Of a stretch of 64,000 nucleotides of DNA, positions 17,667 to 26,180 are shown piece by piece. Below the pieces are notes generated by a model that saw only the letters and a program-made list of their open reading frames with translations, did no database searches and was not told the DNA's origin. Position 1 is the stretch's first letter; every line of letters starts with the position of its first letter. A program made the translations under genes and the position numbers. Source of the stretch: CAZMGT01 sp964565895. GTDB taxonomy: Bacteria > Armatimonadota > Zipacnadia > UBA1398 > CAZMGT01. The stretch is from NCBI GenBank assembly GCA_964565895.1, contig CAZMGT010000007.1:17515-81514 (forward strand), given 5' to 3'.

Positions 17667-18851
17667 ATGGCGAAAAAGTCTGTGCGCGACATTGACGTCG
17701 CGGGCAAGACGGTCCTCGTGCGCGTGGACTTTAACGTTCCCCTGGAGGGGGGCAAGGTCGCCGACGATACGCGCATCGTGGCCTCGTTGCCCACGATCAA
17801 CTACCTTTTGGAGCAGGGGGCAAAGGTCGTCCTCTGCTCGCACCTGGGTCGGCCGAAGGGGAAGGTCGTTCCTGAGATGAGCCTGCGCCCCGCCGCCGAG
17901 CGCTTGGGTGAGTTGATCGAGGCTAAGGTGATCATGGCCGAGGACTGCGTGGGCGAGCCGGCGCAGAAGGCCGTGCAGGAGGCGAACTTCGGCGAGGTCG
18001 TTGTCCTGGAAAACACCCGCTTTCACCCCGAGGAAGAGGCCAACGACCCGGAGTTTTCCAAGCAACTGGCAAGCCTCGCCGATGTCTTCGTCAACGATGC
18101 GTTTGGCTCGTGCCACCGCGCCCACGCGAGCACCGTTGGGGTAACGCAGTATCTCCCCGCGGTGAGCGGCTTTCTCGTGGAGAAGGAGCTGCAGGTGCTC
18201 AGCGAAGCCCTGGAAAACCCCAAGCGGCCGTTTGTGGCCATCCTGGGCGGGGCGAAGGTCAGCGATAAGCTCGGGGTTATCGAAAACCTCCTCCCCAAAG
18301 TAGACAAGCTGATCATCGGCGGGGGCATGGCCTATACGTTCCTCAAGGCGCAGGGCTATGCCATCGGCGACAGCTTGCTCGACGAGGAGAAAATCGACGA
18401 CTGCGCGCGACTCATTAACGAAGCGAAGGAGAAGGGCACGGAGCTCCTCCTCCCCTCGGACATCCTCGCGGCAAGCGCCTTCCGCGAGGACGCGGAGACG
18501 AAGGTCGTTACCGTGGAGGAGGGCGTGCCCGAGGGCTGGCAGGGGCTGGACATCGGGCCGGACACCGCCGGGCGGTTCGTCGCCGCGCTCGAGGGCGCGG
18601 GGACGATTATCTGGAACGGCCCCATGGGCGTGTTCGAGATGGAGCCGTTTGCCGGCGGGACGCGGGCCATCGCCGAGGCCATGGCCCAGTCCAGCGCGGT
18701 GACCATTGTCGGCGGGGGCGATTCCGCCTCGGCGGTGCGCCAGATGGGCTTCGCCGACGCCATGACCCACATTTGCACCGGCGGCGGCGCCTCGCTGGAG
18801 TTCCTCGAGGGCAAGGAGCTCCCCGGTGTCGCGGCCCTGGAGGACAAGTAG
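17667..18851 (+). CDS. pgk: Phosphoglycerate kinase
   Basis: 394 residues, normal length. The ATG is preceded by GGAGG at 9 bases and starts MAKKSVRDIDVAGKTVLVRV. Signatures include RVDFNVPLEGG, LCSHLGRPKG and LENTRFHPEEE in the N-domain (substrate binding), AILGGAKVSDKLGVIENL in the C-domain (nucleotide), and IWNGPMGVFEMEPFAGGT. It transfers the acyl phosphate of 1,3-bisphosphoglycerate to ADP. It is 111 bases after gap and 16 bases before tpiA; the latter spacing means co-transcription with tpiA. Ordinary housekeeping enzyme. Confidence 0.98.
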   Translation: MAKKSVRDIDVAGKTVLVRVDFNVPLEGGKVADDTRIVASLPTINYLLEQGAKVVLCSHLGRPKGKVVPEMSLRPAAERLGELIEAKVIMAEDCVGEPAQKAVQEANFGEVVVLENTRFHPEEEANDPEFSKQLASLADVFVNDAFGSCHRAHASTVGVTQYLPAVSGFLVEKELQVLSEALENPKRPFVAILGGAKVSDKLGVIENLLPKVDKLIIGGGMAYTFLKAQGYAIGDSLLDEEKIDDCARLINEAKEKGTELLLPSDILAASAFREDAETKVVTVEEGVPEGWQGLDIGPDTAGRFVAALEGAGTIIWNGPMGVFEMEPFAGGTRAIAEAMAQSSAVTIVGGGDSASAVRQMGFADAMTHICTGGGASLEFLEGKELPGVAALEDK

Positions 18852-18867
18852 ATCGAGGTGAGCGAAC

Positions 18868-19686
18868 TTGCGCGTTCCCCTTATCGCAGGTAACTGGAAG
18901 ATGAATAAAACGGTGGCCGAGGCCGTGGAGCTCGTGCGCGCGTTGGGCCCCGCCGCCGCTCAGGCGGACAAGGTCGAGGTCCTCGTCTGCCCCCCGTTTA
19001 CGGCGCTTTATCCCGTGGGCCAGGCGATCGCCGAGGGGCAGTTGCCCATCTCCCTCGGCGCGCAGGACATGTTCGTCAAAGAATCCGGCGCCTATACGGG
19101 AATGATCTCGCCCACGATGCTCAGCGACGTGGGCTGCAATTACGTCATCTGCGGGCACTCCGAGCGTCGCGGGCGGTTTGGCGTGCCCGAGGAGTGGATG
19201 ACGCGCGCCATCCACGGCCTGTTCGCGGACAACGACGAGACCGTTCACGCCAAGGTCCTCTGCGCCGTCGAGCACGAACTTACGCCGATCATCTGCTTCG
19301 GGGAGACGATCGACGAGCGGCGCGCGGGGAACACCGATATGGTCGTCTCGGCGCAGCTTCACGCGGCGCTCGAGGACCTTGCCCCGGAGACGGTTGCCCG
19401 GCTCGTTCTCGCCTACGAACCCGTGTGGGCCATCGGCACGGGCGAGACGTGCGACGCCGACGAGGCCAACCGCGTGTGCGCGCTGGCGCGGGAGATCGTG
19501 CGCGAGGTCGCGGGCGACGATGCGGCGCAGGCGATTCGCATCCAATACGGCGGGAGCGTTAAGCCGGAAAACGCCGGCGAGCTGATGCGCCAGGAGCATA
19601 TTGACGGGGCGCTCGTGGGCGGGGCGAGCCTCAGCGCGGAAAGCTTCGGGGCGATCATCGGCATCACACAGGAGCTGTACAGCTAA
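18868..19686 (+). CDS. tpiA: Triosephosphate isomerase
   Basis: 272 residues with a TTG start supported by GAGGTGAGC about 7 bases upstream, 16 bases after pgk. Catalytic residues are present: K11 in AGNWKMN, H97 in VICGHSERR and E184 in AYEPVWAIGTG, and the phosphate-binding glycines are in QYGGSVKPEN and GALVGGAS. The protein is about 20 residues longer than a standard tpiA product. The extra residues appear to fall after GHSERR, where RGRFGVPEEWMTRAIHGLFA replaces the usual short loop. It interconverts dihydroxyacetone phosphate and glyceraldehyde-3-phosphate. An insertion next to the active site could affect oligomerisation but this is not shown by sequence. Confidence 0.97.
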   Translation: MRVPLIAGNWKMNKTVAEAVELVRALGPAAAQADKVEVLVCPPFTALYPVGQAIAEGQLPISLGAQDMFVKESGAYTGMISPTMLSDVGCNYVICGHSERRGRFGVPEEWMTRAIHGLFADNDETVHAKVLCAVEHELTPIICFGETIDERRAGNTDMVVSAQLHAALEDLAPETVARLVLAYEPVWAIGTGETCDADEANRVCALAREIVREVAGDDAAQAIRIQYGGSVKPENAGELMRQEHIDGALVGGASLSAESFGAIIGITQELYS

Positions 19687-19693
19687 GCCCGCC

Positions 19694-20323
19694 ATGCGCC
19701 GCCTAGGGTTGTTTGCCGCGGCAGCGCTCGCGCCCGCGGGCGTTGTGGCGCTGCTGGCGACCGACCGCTGGACGATGCCCCTCGCCGGGGCGCTGCTCGT
19801 CCGCCAGGGTTTGCTGGCGGACGTTTTGTTTTTTGTGGCCAAGCTGCTTACGTTAGCGTTCTTGATTTACGGCTGCGCGCTGGTTGTGGCCATCGTTTGG
19901 CTCTGGGGCGGGACGCAGGGGCCGCGCGCGGGGCGCACGCTGCTTTTCGCCTCGCTCGCGCAGGTGATAACAACGGAGCTGCTGAAAACAGTTTTCGGGC
20001 GCGAGCGGCCGCTTGGGGGGAGCGTAGCTGGCGCGTTTCATGGCCCTACGCTAAACCTCGACTGGCGGGCGTTTCCCTCGGGCCATGCCGCTTGGTCGTT
20101 CGCCGCGGCGTCGGTGCTTTCGGCCTATTATCCGCGCTATCGCGGATTGTTCTACGTGCTTGCCAGCGCTGTTTCGCTATCGCGGTTTTTCGTGGGCAGC
20201 CACCACCTAAGCGACATTTTCGCCGGCGCGTGCATCGGGGCGGCGATCGGCGCAGCGTTTGTCGCGCGCTTTCCGCCGGAGCAAAGCGGCGCCGTGGGGC
20301 AAAGCGGTGGTCCACATGGATGA
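19694..20323 (+). CDS. PAP2-family membrane phosphatase
   Basis: 209 residues with about five or six hydrophobic segments. The three catalytic motifs of type 2 phosphatidic acid phosphatases are present: KTVFGRERP (motif 1), PSGH (motif 2) and SRFFVGSHHLSD (motif 3, catalytic histidine). Such enzymes dephosphorylate lipid phosphates such as undecaprenyl pyrophosphate or phosphatidate at the membrane, with the active site outside. The ATG lies 8 bases after tpiA and the 3' end overlaps the next gene by 8 bases, so it rides on the tpiA transcript. The substrate is not given by context, although an envelope lipid carrier is a reasonable guess. Confidence 0.9.
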   Translation: MRRLGLFAAAALAPAGVVALLATDRWTMPLAGALLVRQGLLADVLFFVAKLLTLAFLIYGCALVVAIVWLWGGTQGPRAGRTLLFASLAQVITTELLKTVFGRERPLGGSVAGAFHGPTLNLDWRAFPSGHAAWSFAAASVLSAYYPRYRGLFYVLASAVSLSRFFVGSHHLSDIFAGACIGAAIGAAFVARFPPEQSGAVGQSGGPHG

Positions 20324-20786
20324 CCCTGTGCGGCAGTTCTCCGAGCTTAGGCGGGTGGCCGTGGTCGGCGTGAGCCGGCGCTGGCGGTGGAAGATCGGCC
20401 GCGTGCTGTTCGACGCCCTGCGGCGCGAGGGGTACGAGGTTTTGCCGGTAAACCCGCACGCGCAGAGCATCGCCGGCGTTCCCTGCTTCGCCGACCTCCG
20501 TTCCATTGCTCCCCCGCCGGAGGGAGTGCTCGTTGCCGTGCCCGCCAAGGCGGCGCTGGAGGCGGTGCGCCAGTGCCACGAGCTGGGGATTGCCCGCGTG
20601 TGGCTTGTCGGCGGCGCGGCGAGCGCCGAGGTGCTTGAGTTTTGCGCGCGGCACGGGCTGCGCGCGGCCTATGGCAGTTGCCCCGTGCAGTGGCTTGCCC
20701 CGCGCTCGTTGCATTGGCTTCACCGGAAGCTCAGCGAGCTTTTCCGCCGTGGGCCGCGTGTAGTCGCGCCTGACATGCAGCGTTGA
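20316..20786 (+). CDS. CoA-binding domain protein (YccU-like)
   Basis: 156 residues. The single-domain protein has a Rossmann-like CoA-binding fold: VAVVGVSRRWRWKIGR near the start (GxSxxxxKxG-type motif), YEVLPVNPHAQSIAGVPCF and WLVGGAASAEVLEFCARHGL. CoA-binding proteins of this type bind acyl-CoA or CoA and are usually cytoplasmic. The start chosen is the ATG overlapping the previous stop, so it is translationally coupled to the PAP2 gene; the ribosome site is weak. No reaction can be assigned. Confidence 0.85.
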   Translation: MDDPVRQFSELRRVAVVGVSRRWRWKIGRVLFDALRREGYEVLPVNPHAQSIAGVPCFADLRSIAPPPEGVLVAVPAKAALEAVRQCHELGIARVWLVGGAASAEVLEFCARHGLRAAYGSCPVQWLAPRSLHWLHRKLSELFRRGPRVVAPDMQR

Positions 20787-20941
20787 GCGGCCAGGCGGCG
20801 ATTTTGTTGAACAGATGTTACCTCACCGCAGCGCCAGCGGGCGCCCAGGCGCGCTTTGCCGTGGAACGAGAACATTGGAGCAGGGTCGAAACCAAGCGGT
20901 TTTTGGGGAATGTTTGATGCTCACGAGGGGGATTGGGGCCA

Positions 20942-21949
20942 GTGGCCCGCGTCGGCGTTTATCACCACGACGTTTTCTTAGAGCATCGGCCGCCCGGGTA
21001 TCATCCCGAAAATCCCGAGCGCATCGCCGGGCTCGGCCAGGCGCTGCTCCACGCCCTGGCAGGGGCGGGCGTGGCGCGCAGCTTTGCCCCTGCGTCCGAG
21101 GATGACCTCGCCCTTATTCACGAGCGGCAATATATCGAGACCATTCGCGGGCTAAGCGGGCGCAGTGCGGCGCTCGATTTCGACACCTACATTTGCCCGG
21201 CGACATATCGCGCGGCGCTGTTTGGCGCCGGGGCGGCGCTCGACGCCGCGCAATCCGTGGCGCGGGGCGAGCTAAGCGCGGCGATCGTCCTCGCCCGCCC
21301 GCCGGCGCACCACGCCACTCCCTCGCGGGGCATGGGCTTTTGCGTGTTTAACCACACGGCGCTTTGCGCGGTCGCCGCCGTGGAGCGGGGCTGGGCGCAG
21401 CGGGTAGCCATTGTCGACTGGGACGTGCACCATGGAAACGGCACGCAGGAGATAACCTATCGCCGCGGCGACATCCTTTATATCTCCACGCACCAGTGGC
21501 CGTTTTATCCGGGGACGGGCGGCGTCGCCGAGACGGGCGAAGGCGAGGGCGAGGGGGCGACGATCAACATCCCCCTCCCCGCGGGCTGCGGCGATGCGGA
21601 GTATGACTTCGTCGCGCGCGAGCTCATCGCGCCCGCGCTCGAGCGTTTTCGTCCGGAGCTGCTCGTCGTCTCCGCGGGGTTCGATGCGCACAAGGCGGAC
21701 ATGCTCGCGGGGATGCGGATGAGCAGCGCGGGCTTCCGCGCGCTCGCCCGGCGCGTGTTTCGCGCAGCGGGGGCGCCGGCGGTCGTCGTGCTCGAGGGGG
21801 GCTATGACCCCGACGCGCTACGCGAGTCGCTGTGCCAGGTGGCTCTTGAGCTTTGCGGCGAGCCCTGGGAGCCGTCCGCGTTTGGCCCGCCCGACCCTCA
21901 AGTTACGTGGATCCTTCAGGAGGCCCGCGCCTTGCTCGGCGTCGAATAA
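20942..21949 (+). CDS. Histone deacetylase-family amidohydrolase (AcuC/HdaH-like)
   Basis: 335 residues. Arginase-deacetylase superfamily signatures are intact: RPPAHHATPSRGMGFCVFNH (tandem histidines), DWDVHHGNGTQE (zinc aspartate and histidine), SAGFDAHKAD and VVLEGGYDPDAL. Bacterial members deacetylate acetylpolyamines or small acetylated molecules, or act on acetoin metabolism proteins. I placed the start at the GTG giving MARVGVYHHDVF, with GAGGGG about 12 bases upstream; an in-frame TTG 9 bases earlier is an alternative. It stands alone, 155 bases after the CoA-binding gene. The HEAT/H1-like protein far downstream could be considered as a substrate, but nothing links them physically. 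Confidence 0.9.
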   Translation: MARVGVYHHDVFLEHRPPGYHPENPERIAGLGQALLHALAGAGVARSFAPASEDDLALIHERQYIETIRGLSGRSAALDFDTYICPATYRAALFGAGAALDAAQSVARGELSAAIVLARPPAHHATPSRGMGFCVFNHTALCAVAAVERGWAQRVAIVDWDVHHGNGTQEITYRRGDILYISTHQWPFYPGTGGVAETGEGEGEGATINIPLPAGCGDAEYDFVARELIAPALERFRPELLVVSAGFDAHKADMLAGMRMSSAGFRALARRVFRAAGAPAVVVLEGGYDPDALRESLCQVALELCGEPWEPSAFGPPDPQVTWILQEARALLGVE

Positions 21950-21984
21950 CCAGGCAGCGCCTTCGGTTAAGGAGTGGCCTGGTT

Positions 21985-23655
21985 ATGCGCTGGGCGATCG
22001 TCTTCGTTTTGCTCTTTCCATGGGGAAGCTCCCTCGCAGCGACGTTTCACGTAAACGCGGCCCACCCCAACGCTACCGACGCCGGCCCGGGGACAGCCCA
22101 GCGGCCGTTCCGCACTTTGGCCAAGGCCGCGCAAGTCGCACGCGCAGGCGACGAAGTGATCGTCCACGCTGGGGTCTATCGCGAAGAGGTGCGCGTTAAG
22201 AACAGCGGGGCGCCCGGGCGGCCGATCGTCTTTCGCGCGGCAGCGGGCGAGAGGGTTGTGCTTACCGGCGCCGATGTCCTCGAGGACTGGCGCCGTGAGC
22301 CGGGCGACAAGCCGATCTTCTCCCATCGCCCCTGGCGCTATCGGTTCATGACCCACCCCAACGACGAGCGGCACAAGCTGGTCGGCCGCTGCGAGCAGGT
22401 AATCGTTGACGGCAAGCTCTTGCGCCAGGTGCTTTCGCGCGCGGAGATGGCCCCGGGAACGTTCTGCGCGGACACCGAGCAGCGCGCGCTTTACGTTTGG
22501 CTTGCCGACGGAAGCGACCCGCGCGAGCATCTGGTCGAGGCGAGCACGCGCACGGTGATCTTTTGCGCCGAGGGCGAGGGGCGCGACTATATTTGCGTCC
22601 GCGGGTTTATCTTTCGCTTTTGCGCAAACCCCGCCCAACACGGCGCGCTTTTCGCCCGCGGCAACCACTGGGTTGTCGAGGACAACGTTTTCGAGTGGAC
22701 AAACGGCGCGGGGCTTTCGTTTCGCGGTCGGGGGCACGTGATTCGCAACAACATTTGCCGCAACAACGGCCAGCTTGGCATGGGCGGAGGGGGCGCGGAG
22801 CTAGTTCTTGAGGGCAACCAGCTTCTTTACAACAACGTCAAGGGCTTTAACCCGGGGTGGGAGGCAGGGGGGATGAAGATTACCCACAGCGAGGGCGGGA
22901 TTGTGCGGCGCATGGTCGCCGTGGGCAACCGCGGCCCGGGGCTGTGGTTTGACATTGACGACCGCAACTTTCTCGTCGAGCAGTGCCTCGCCCGCGACAA
23001 CGAGGGCAGCGGGATTTTCGTGGAGATCTCGCGCGACTTTGTCCTCCGCGACAACCTGTGCGTGGGCAACGGTGGAGGGAGAAAGGGCAGTTGGGCCAAC
23101 AGCGGGATCCTCATCGCAGAAAGCCCAGGCTGCCTCGTCGAGCACAACGTCTGCGTCGACAACCGCACGGGGATCGGCATTCGCGAGCAGGGCCCGCGCA
23201 AGCTTAGGTCGATCGAGGGCGCGGAGATAGAGTACTACGTGCGCGACTGCACAATTCGCGACAACATTTGCGCGTTTAACGTGGTGTTTCAGTTTGGCCT
23301 GTGGTCGGACAACATTTTCTTCGGCCCGCACCCTTGCCCCGGGGTGGGCAGCCGCGGCGTTCCCCTGGACCCCGACAAGAACAACATCCGCCTAGAGCAC
23401 AACCTATATTTCCCGGGCCCGGGCCAGGGGCTTATTCTCTGGGGCTGCCCCTGGCGGAAAAAGCACGAGGTGTTTCAGCAGCTTGCCGACTTCGCCCGCG
23501 CACACGGGCAGGACACGACCTCGCGCGTCGCCGACCCGCAGTTTGTGGACTGGGAGCAGGGGGACTTTCGCCTGCGCCCGACAAGCCCGGCCATCGCCAT
23601 GGGCGTTGGGCTAACGCGTCCCGCGGCGCAAATGAGCGCCGTGGTCGCCCCATAG
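21985..23655 (+). CDS. Secreted right-handed parallel beta-helix protein
   Basis: 556 residues with signal peptide MRWAIVFVLLFPWGSSLAA. The N-terminus has the DUF1565-type cap (GPGTAQRPFRTLAKAAQVAR, then DEVIVHAGVYRE), followed by repeated asparagine-ladder strands: IRNNICRNNGQLGMGG, LEGNQLLYNN, LRDNLCVGNG and VEHNVCVDN. These form a pectate-lyase/pectinesterase-like parallel beta helix. The family includes polysaccharide lyases and hydrolases on alginate, pectin or glycosaminoglycans; no catalytic residue is obvious, so enzyme class is unknown. AAGGAG precedes the ATG. It sits 35 bases after the deacetylase gene, probably on the same transcript, and 144 bases before the Gfo/Idh/MocA gene. 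Confidence 0.8.
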   Translation: MRWAIVFVLLFPWGSSLAATFHVNAAHPNATDAGPGTAQRPFRTLAKAAQVARAGDEVIVHAGVYREEVRVKNSGAPGRPIVFRAAAGERVVLTGADVLEDWRREPGDKPIFSHRPWRYRFMTHPNDERHKLVGRCEQVIVDGKLLRQVLSRAEMAPGTFCADTEQRALYVWLADGSDPREHLVEASTRTVIFCAEGEGRDYICVRGFIFRFCANPAQHGALFARGNHWVVEDNVFEWTNGAGLSFRGRGHVIRNNICRNNGQLGMGGGGAELVLEGNQLLYNNVKGFNPGWEAGGMKITHSEGGIVRRMVAVGNRGPGLWFDIDDRNFLVEQCLARDNEGSGIFVEISRDFVLRDNLCVGNGGGRKGSWANSGILIAESPGCLVEHNVCVDNRTGIGIREQGPRKLRSIEGAEIEYYVRDCTIRDNICAFNVVFQFGLWSDNIFFGPHPCPGVGSRGVPLDPDKNNIRLEHNLYFPGPGQGLILWGCPWRKKHEVFQQLADFARAHGQDTTSRVADPQFVDWEQGDFRLRPTSPAIAMGVGLTRPAAQMSAVVAP

Positions 23656-23799
23656 CGAGAGAGACCGCAGAGCGCGCGCTTCGGCGGCGGGAATGGCCCG
23701 CCACGGGGCAGGGAGGGAGTTGTGCGCCGGAGAACTGCGCCGCGGTTTTCGCAAGCGCCGCCAAAGGCGCGCCTGCCCGGAGGGAACGGAGGGCAAACG

Positions 23800-24762
23800 A
23801 TGGCCGAGCTTAAAGTAGGGTTTGTTGGCGCGGGAAACCTCGCCCGGCAAATGCACTACCCCTCGGTGGCCGAGATCGAGGGCGCGAGGATCGTCGCCGC
23901 CTGCGACCTCGACGAGCAGCGGCTGGACGAGGTCTGCCAAAAGTACGGCATTGAGCATAGGTATACGGACTACCGCAAGATGCTCGACGAACAAGAGCTC
24001 GATGCCGTGTTCGTTATCCTGCGCCCGCACCACTTGTTCGATGTCGTGGCGGACTGCCTGGAGCGCAAGCTCCCCGTGTTTACGGAAAAGCCTCTCGGCG
24101 TAACCTCCGACCAAGCGCGGCACCTGGCGCGTCTGGCCGAGGAAAACGGCGTGCCCACGATGGTCGGCTTTAACCGCAGGTTTATTCCTGTGCTAAACGA
24201 GGCCAAGCGGCGCGTAGAGCAGGGCGGGGAGATTATTCAGGCGGTAAGCGAGTTTTACAAGCTGCATTCGGGCTATTACTATCGCGGCGCGGTGGGCGTG
24301 CTAGAAAGCGACATCGTCCACGCCATCGATACCCTGCGCTACCTCGTCAACGACCGCCCGGCGCGCAACGTGGTAAGCGCGGTAGGCAGGTTTTACGCCC
24401 GCGTAGACAACGCGTTTTGCGCCCTGGTGGAGTTCGAGGGCGGGGCGATCGGCGTCTTGCTCAGCAACTGGGCCGTTGGGGGAAGGGTGCACCGGTTTGA
24501 GGTGCACTCAAAGGGCGTTTCCGCATATATCGACCCCGAGACGGAAACACACATTATCGCGAACAACGGGCGCGAGCCGGAGGTGCTGACCACCGCGGGG
24601 GCAGCGGGCAGCGAGGAGCGGCGGATAAACTATGGCTTCGCCGGCGAAGACGCGCACTTTATCCGCTGCTTGCGCTCGGGGACAAACCCGCGACCCAGTT
24701 TCGCCGACGCCGTGCACACGTGGGAGCTCGTGGACGCTGTTCGGCAAAACCGCATGAGCTGA
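23800..24762 (+). CDS. Gfo/Idh/MocA family NAD(P)-dependent sugar dehydrogenase
   Basis: 320 residues. The Rossmann motif VGFVGAGNLARQMHYP is at the N-terminus, and VFTEKPLGVTSDQARHLARL carries the EKP motif with the conserved lysine near residue 100. The C-terminal alpha/beta domain includes SDIVHAIDTLRYLV, where the aspartate/histidine pair is typical of catalysis. Family members oxidise sugars, inositols or glycosides, often at C3. The DUF1080 protein on the other strand and the isomerase upstream are consistent with a 3-keto sugar route. The ATG is preceded by GGAGGG. The stretch between this and the beta-helix gene has no other coding signal. Confidence 0.92.
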   Translation: MAELKVGFVGAGNLARQMHYPSVAEIEGARIVAACDLDEQRLDEVCQKYGIEHRYTDYRKMLDEQELDAVFVILRPHHLFDVVADCLERKLPVFTEKPLGVTSDQARHLARLAEENGVPTMVGFNRRFIPVLNEAKRRVEQGGEIIQAVSEFYKLHSGYYYRGAVGVLESDIVHAIDTLRYLVNDRPARNVVSAVGRFYARVDNAFCALVEFEGGAIGVLLSNWAVGGRVHRFEVHSKGVSAYIDPETETHIIANNGREPEVLTTAGAAGSEERRINYGFAGEDAHFIRCLRSGTNPRPSFADAVHTWELVDAVRQNRMS

Positions 24763-24801
24763 GGCGGCGCAGCACCGCGCTGCGCGAGCGGCGCGATCGG
24801 G

Positions 24802-25341
24802 CTAGGCGCGCGTGCCGGTAAACGTCGCCTCGTAGGTCCTCGTCGCCTGGACCGTTTCGTCGTCGGTGGTCAGGCGGATTGTCCCCGAGACGTTCTTCGC
24901 CTCGTTGGTTAGGTTAATCACGATTTCCGCGGAGGAGGCGCGCGCCTCGGCGGCAGCGCCCACGCCCTGGGGCAGGTAGAACCAGGACATGGCGCTTTGA
25001 TCGCGCGGGCCGTCGTAGGTGACGCTAATCGTCCCCTGGCTATAGGTCACCTGCGCCTGGGGCGACTGCCTGGTGTCAACGCTTACCGCGCCGGCGACAT
25101 TGCCCTCGCCTGCCGCGACGATTTGTATTTCGGGAAGGTGGTCTGCCGTTTCCGAAGGCGGAAGCAGGCGCAGCAAATGAGGCACAGTTGCCCCGCCCAC
25201 GCTCACGGAGATGTTGTAGGTGGAAGGAATAAGCATGCCCGAGCCGCTGGGCTGGGCGCTCGTCCCGCCGGGCCGCGCCCCGCACGAGCAGAGCAGCGCG
25301 ACAGAAACCGCCAAACACACAGCAACGGCCAGCGCGCGCAT
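24802..25341 (-). CDS. Small secreted lipoprotein, function unknown
   Basis: 179 residues. The ATG gives MRALAVAVCLAVSVALLCSC, a lipoprotein signal with a lipobox-like LCSC at about residue 20, preceded by GGGAGGTGGG. The mature part is rich in threonine, serine and valine in alternating strands (YNISVSVGGATVPHLL, VTYSQGTISVTYDG and TIRLTTDDETVQATRTYEA), so an immunoglobulin-like beta sandwich is likely. I recognise no specific family. It converges with the Gfo/Idh/MocA gene and follows the SDR gene by 68 bases on the same strand, which could make it the last member of the DUF1080/SDR unit. Confidence 0.72.
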   Translation of the reverse strand: MRALAVAVCLAVSVALLCSCGARPGGTSAQPSGSGMLIPSTYNISVSVGGATVPHLLRLLPPSETADHLPEIQIVAAGEGNVAGAVSVDTRQSPQAQVTYSQGTISVTYDGPRDQSAMSWFYLPQGVGAAAEARASSAEIVINLTNEAKNVSGTIRLTTDDETVQATRTYEATFTGTRA

Positions 25342-25409
25342 CGTCCCACCTCCCCGATTATCATTCCCCGCACGCTTCGCGCAACCTTTTCCCCCGTGCC
25401 ACGGGGGCG

Positions 25410-26180
25410 CTAGAAAACAAGCCTCAGCCCGCCGGAGACATCGAGCACGCAGCCGGTAACCATTGCCGCCTCGTCCGAGGCAAGGTATGCTGCGGCGTAG
25501 CCGATCTCCTGCGCTGTTTGCAGGCGGCCGAGGGGGAGCTTTTTCCCCTGCTCCTCGAGCCACTCTCTGCTCCGCCCTTGGGCCTCGTGCAGAGCGATCT
25601 CGCCGTGGCTGGCCACCCAGCCCACGGTGATCCAGTTCACCCTAATGCGATCGCGGGCGAGGGCGCGGGCGAGGTTGCGCGTCATGGTAAGCAGGCCGCC
25701 CTTGGACACGGCGTAGGCAAACAGGTCCGCGGAGCCGATAAACCCGTGGCACGAGCCGATGTTAATGATGCTTCCCCCGCCACGTCGGCGTAAGTGAGGC
25801 ACGGCGTGCTTGGCGCACAAAAATGGCCCCCTAAGGTTGACCGCCATTACCCTGTCCCACAGCTCCTCGTCTGTCTCCTCAAGCCGCGCTCGGGGGAAAA
25901 TCCCCGCGTTGTTTACCAGGCAGTCTAGCCCCCCAAACCGCTCCACGGCGCTCTCAACCAGCCGCTTTATATCCACAGGATTGGTGAGATCGGTGCGCAC
26001 GAAATGCGCCGTGCCGCCCTGGCTTTCGATAAGCTCAACCGTCTCGCGGCCCATGGCCTCGTTTCTCCCGCTGACGACCACCGCCGCCCCGCGCTGGGCC
26101 ATGACCTCGGCGATCCCCCGCCCGATGCCCGCGGTGGAGCCGGTGACGATGGCCACCTTGCCCTCAAGCGAGCGGCGCAT
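25410..26180 (-). CDS. Short-chain dehydrogenase/reductase
   Basis: 256 residues, classical SDR length. The cofactor motif is TGSTAGIG (about residues 13-20), the structural NNAG follows near residue 90, and the catalytic residues are the serine in IGSCHG (about residue 141) and YAVSK (about 155-159). The last stretch reads GCVLDVSGGL, the usual C-terminus. It reduces or oxidises a sugar or secondary alcohol with NAD(P). The ATG overlaps the stop of the DUF1080 gene in the order TAATG, with GGAGGG upstream, so it is translationally coupled. This linkage supports a role in 3-keto-sugar reduction. Confidence 0.93.
   Translation of the reverse strand: MRRSLEGKVAIVTGSTAGIGRGIAEVMAQRGAAVVVSGRNEAMGRETVELIESQGGTAHFVRTDLTNPVDIKRLVESAVERFGGLDCLVNNAGIFPRARLEETDEELWDRVMAVNLRGPFLCAKHAVPHLRRRGGGSIINIGSCHGFIGSADLFAYAVSKGGLLTMTRNLARALARDRIRVNWITVGWVASHGEIALHEAQGRSREWLEEQGKKLPLGRLQTAQEIGYAAAYLASDEAAMVTGCVLDVSGGLRLVF

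Noticed and set aside
16158..18770. Very long open reading frame on the minus strand opposite gap and pgk
   Set aside because: Long antisense frames arise readily in G+C-rich genes. The translation is histidine- and arginine-rich with no family similarity, and the opposite strand encodes two clear glycolytic enzymes.
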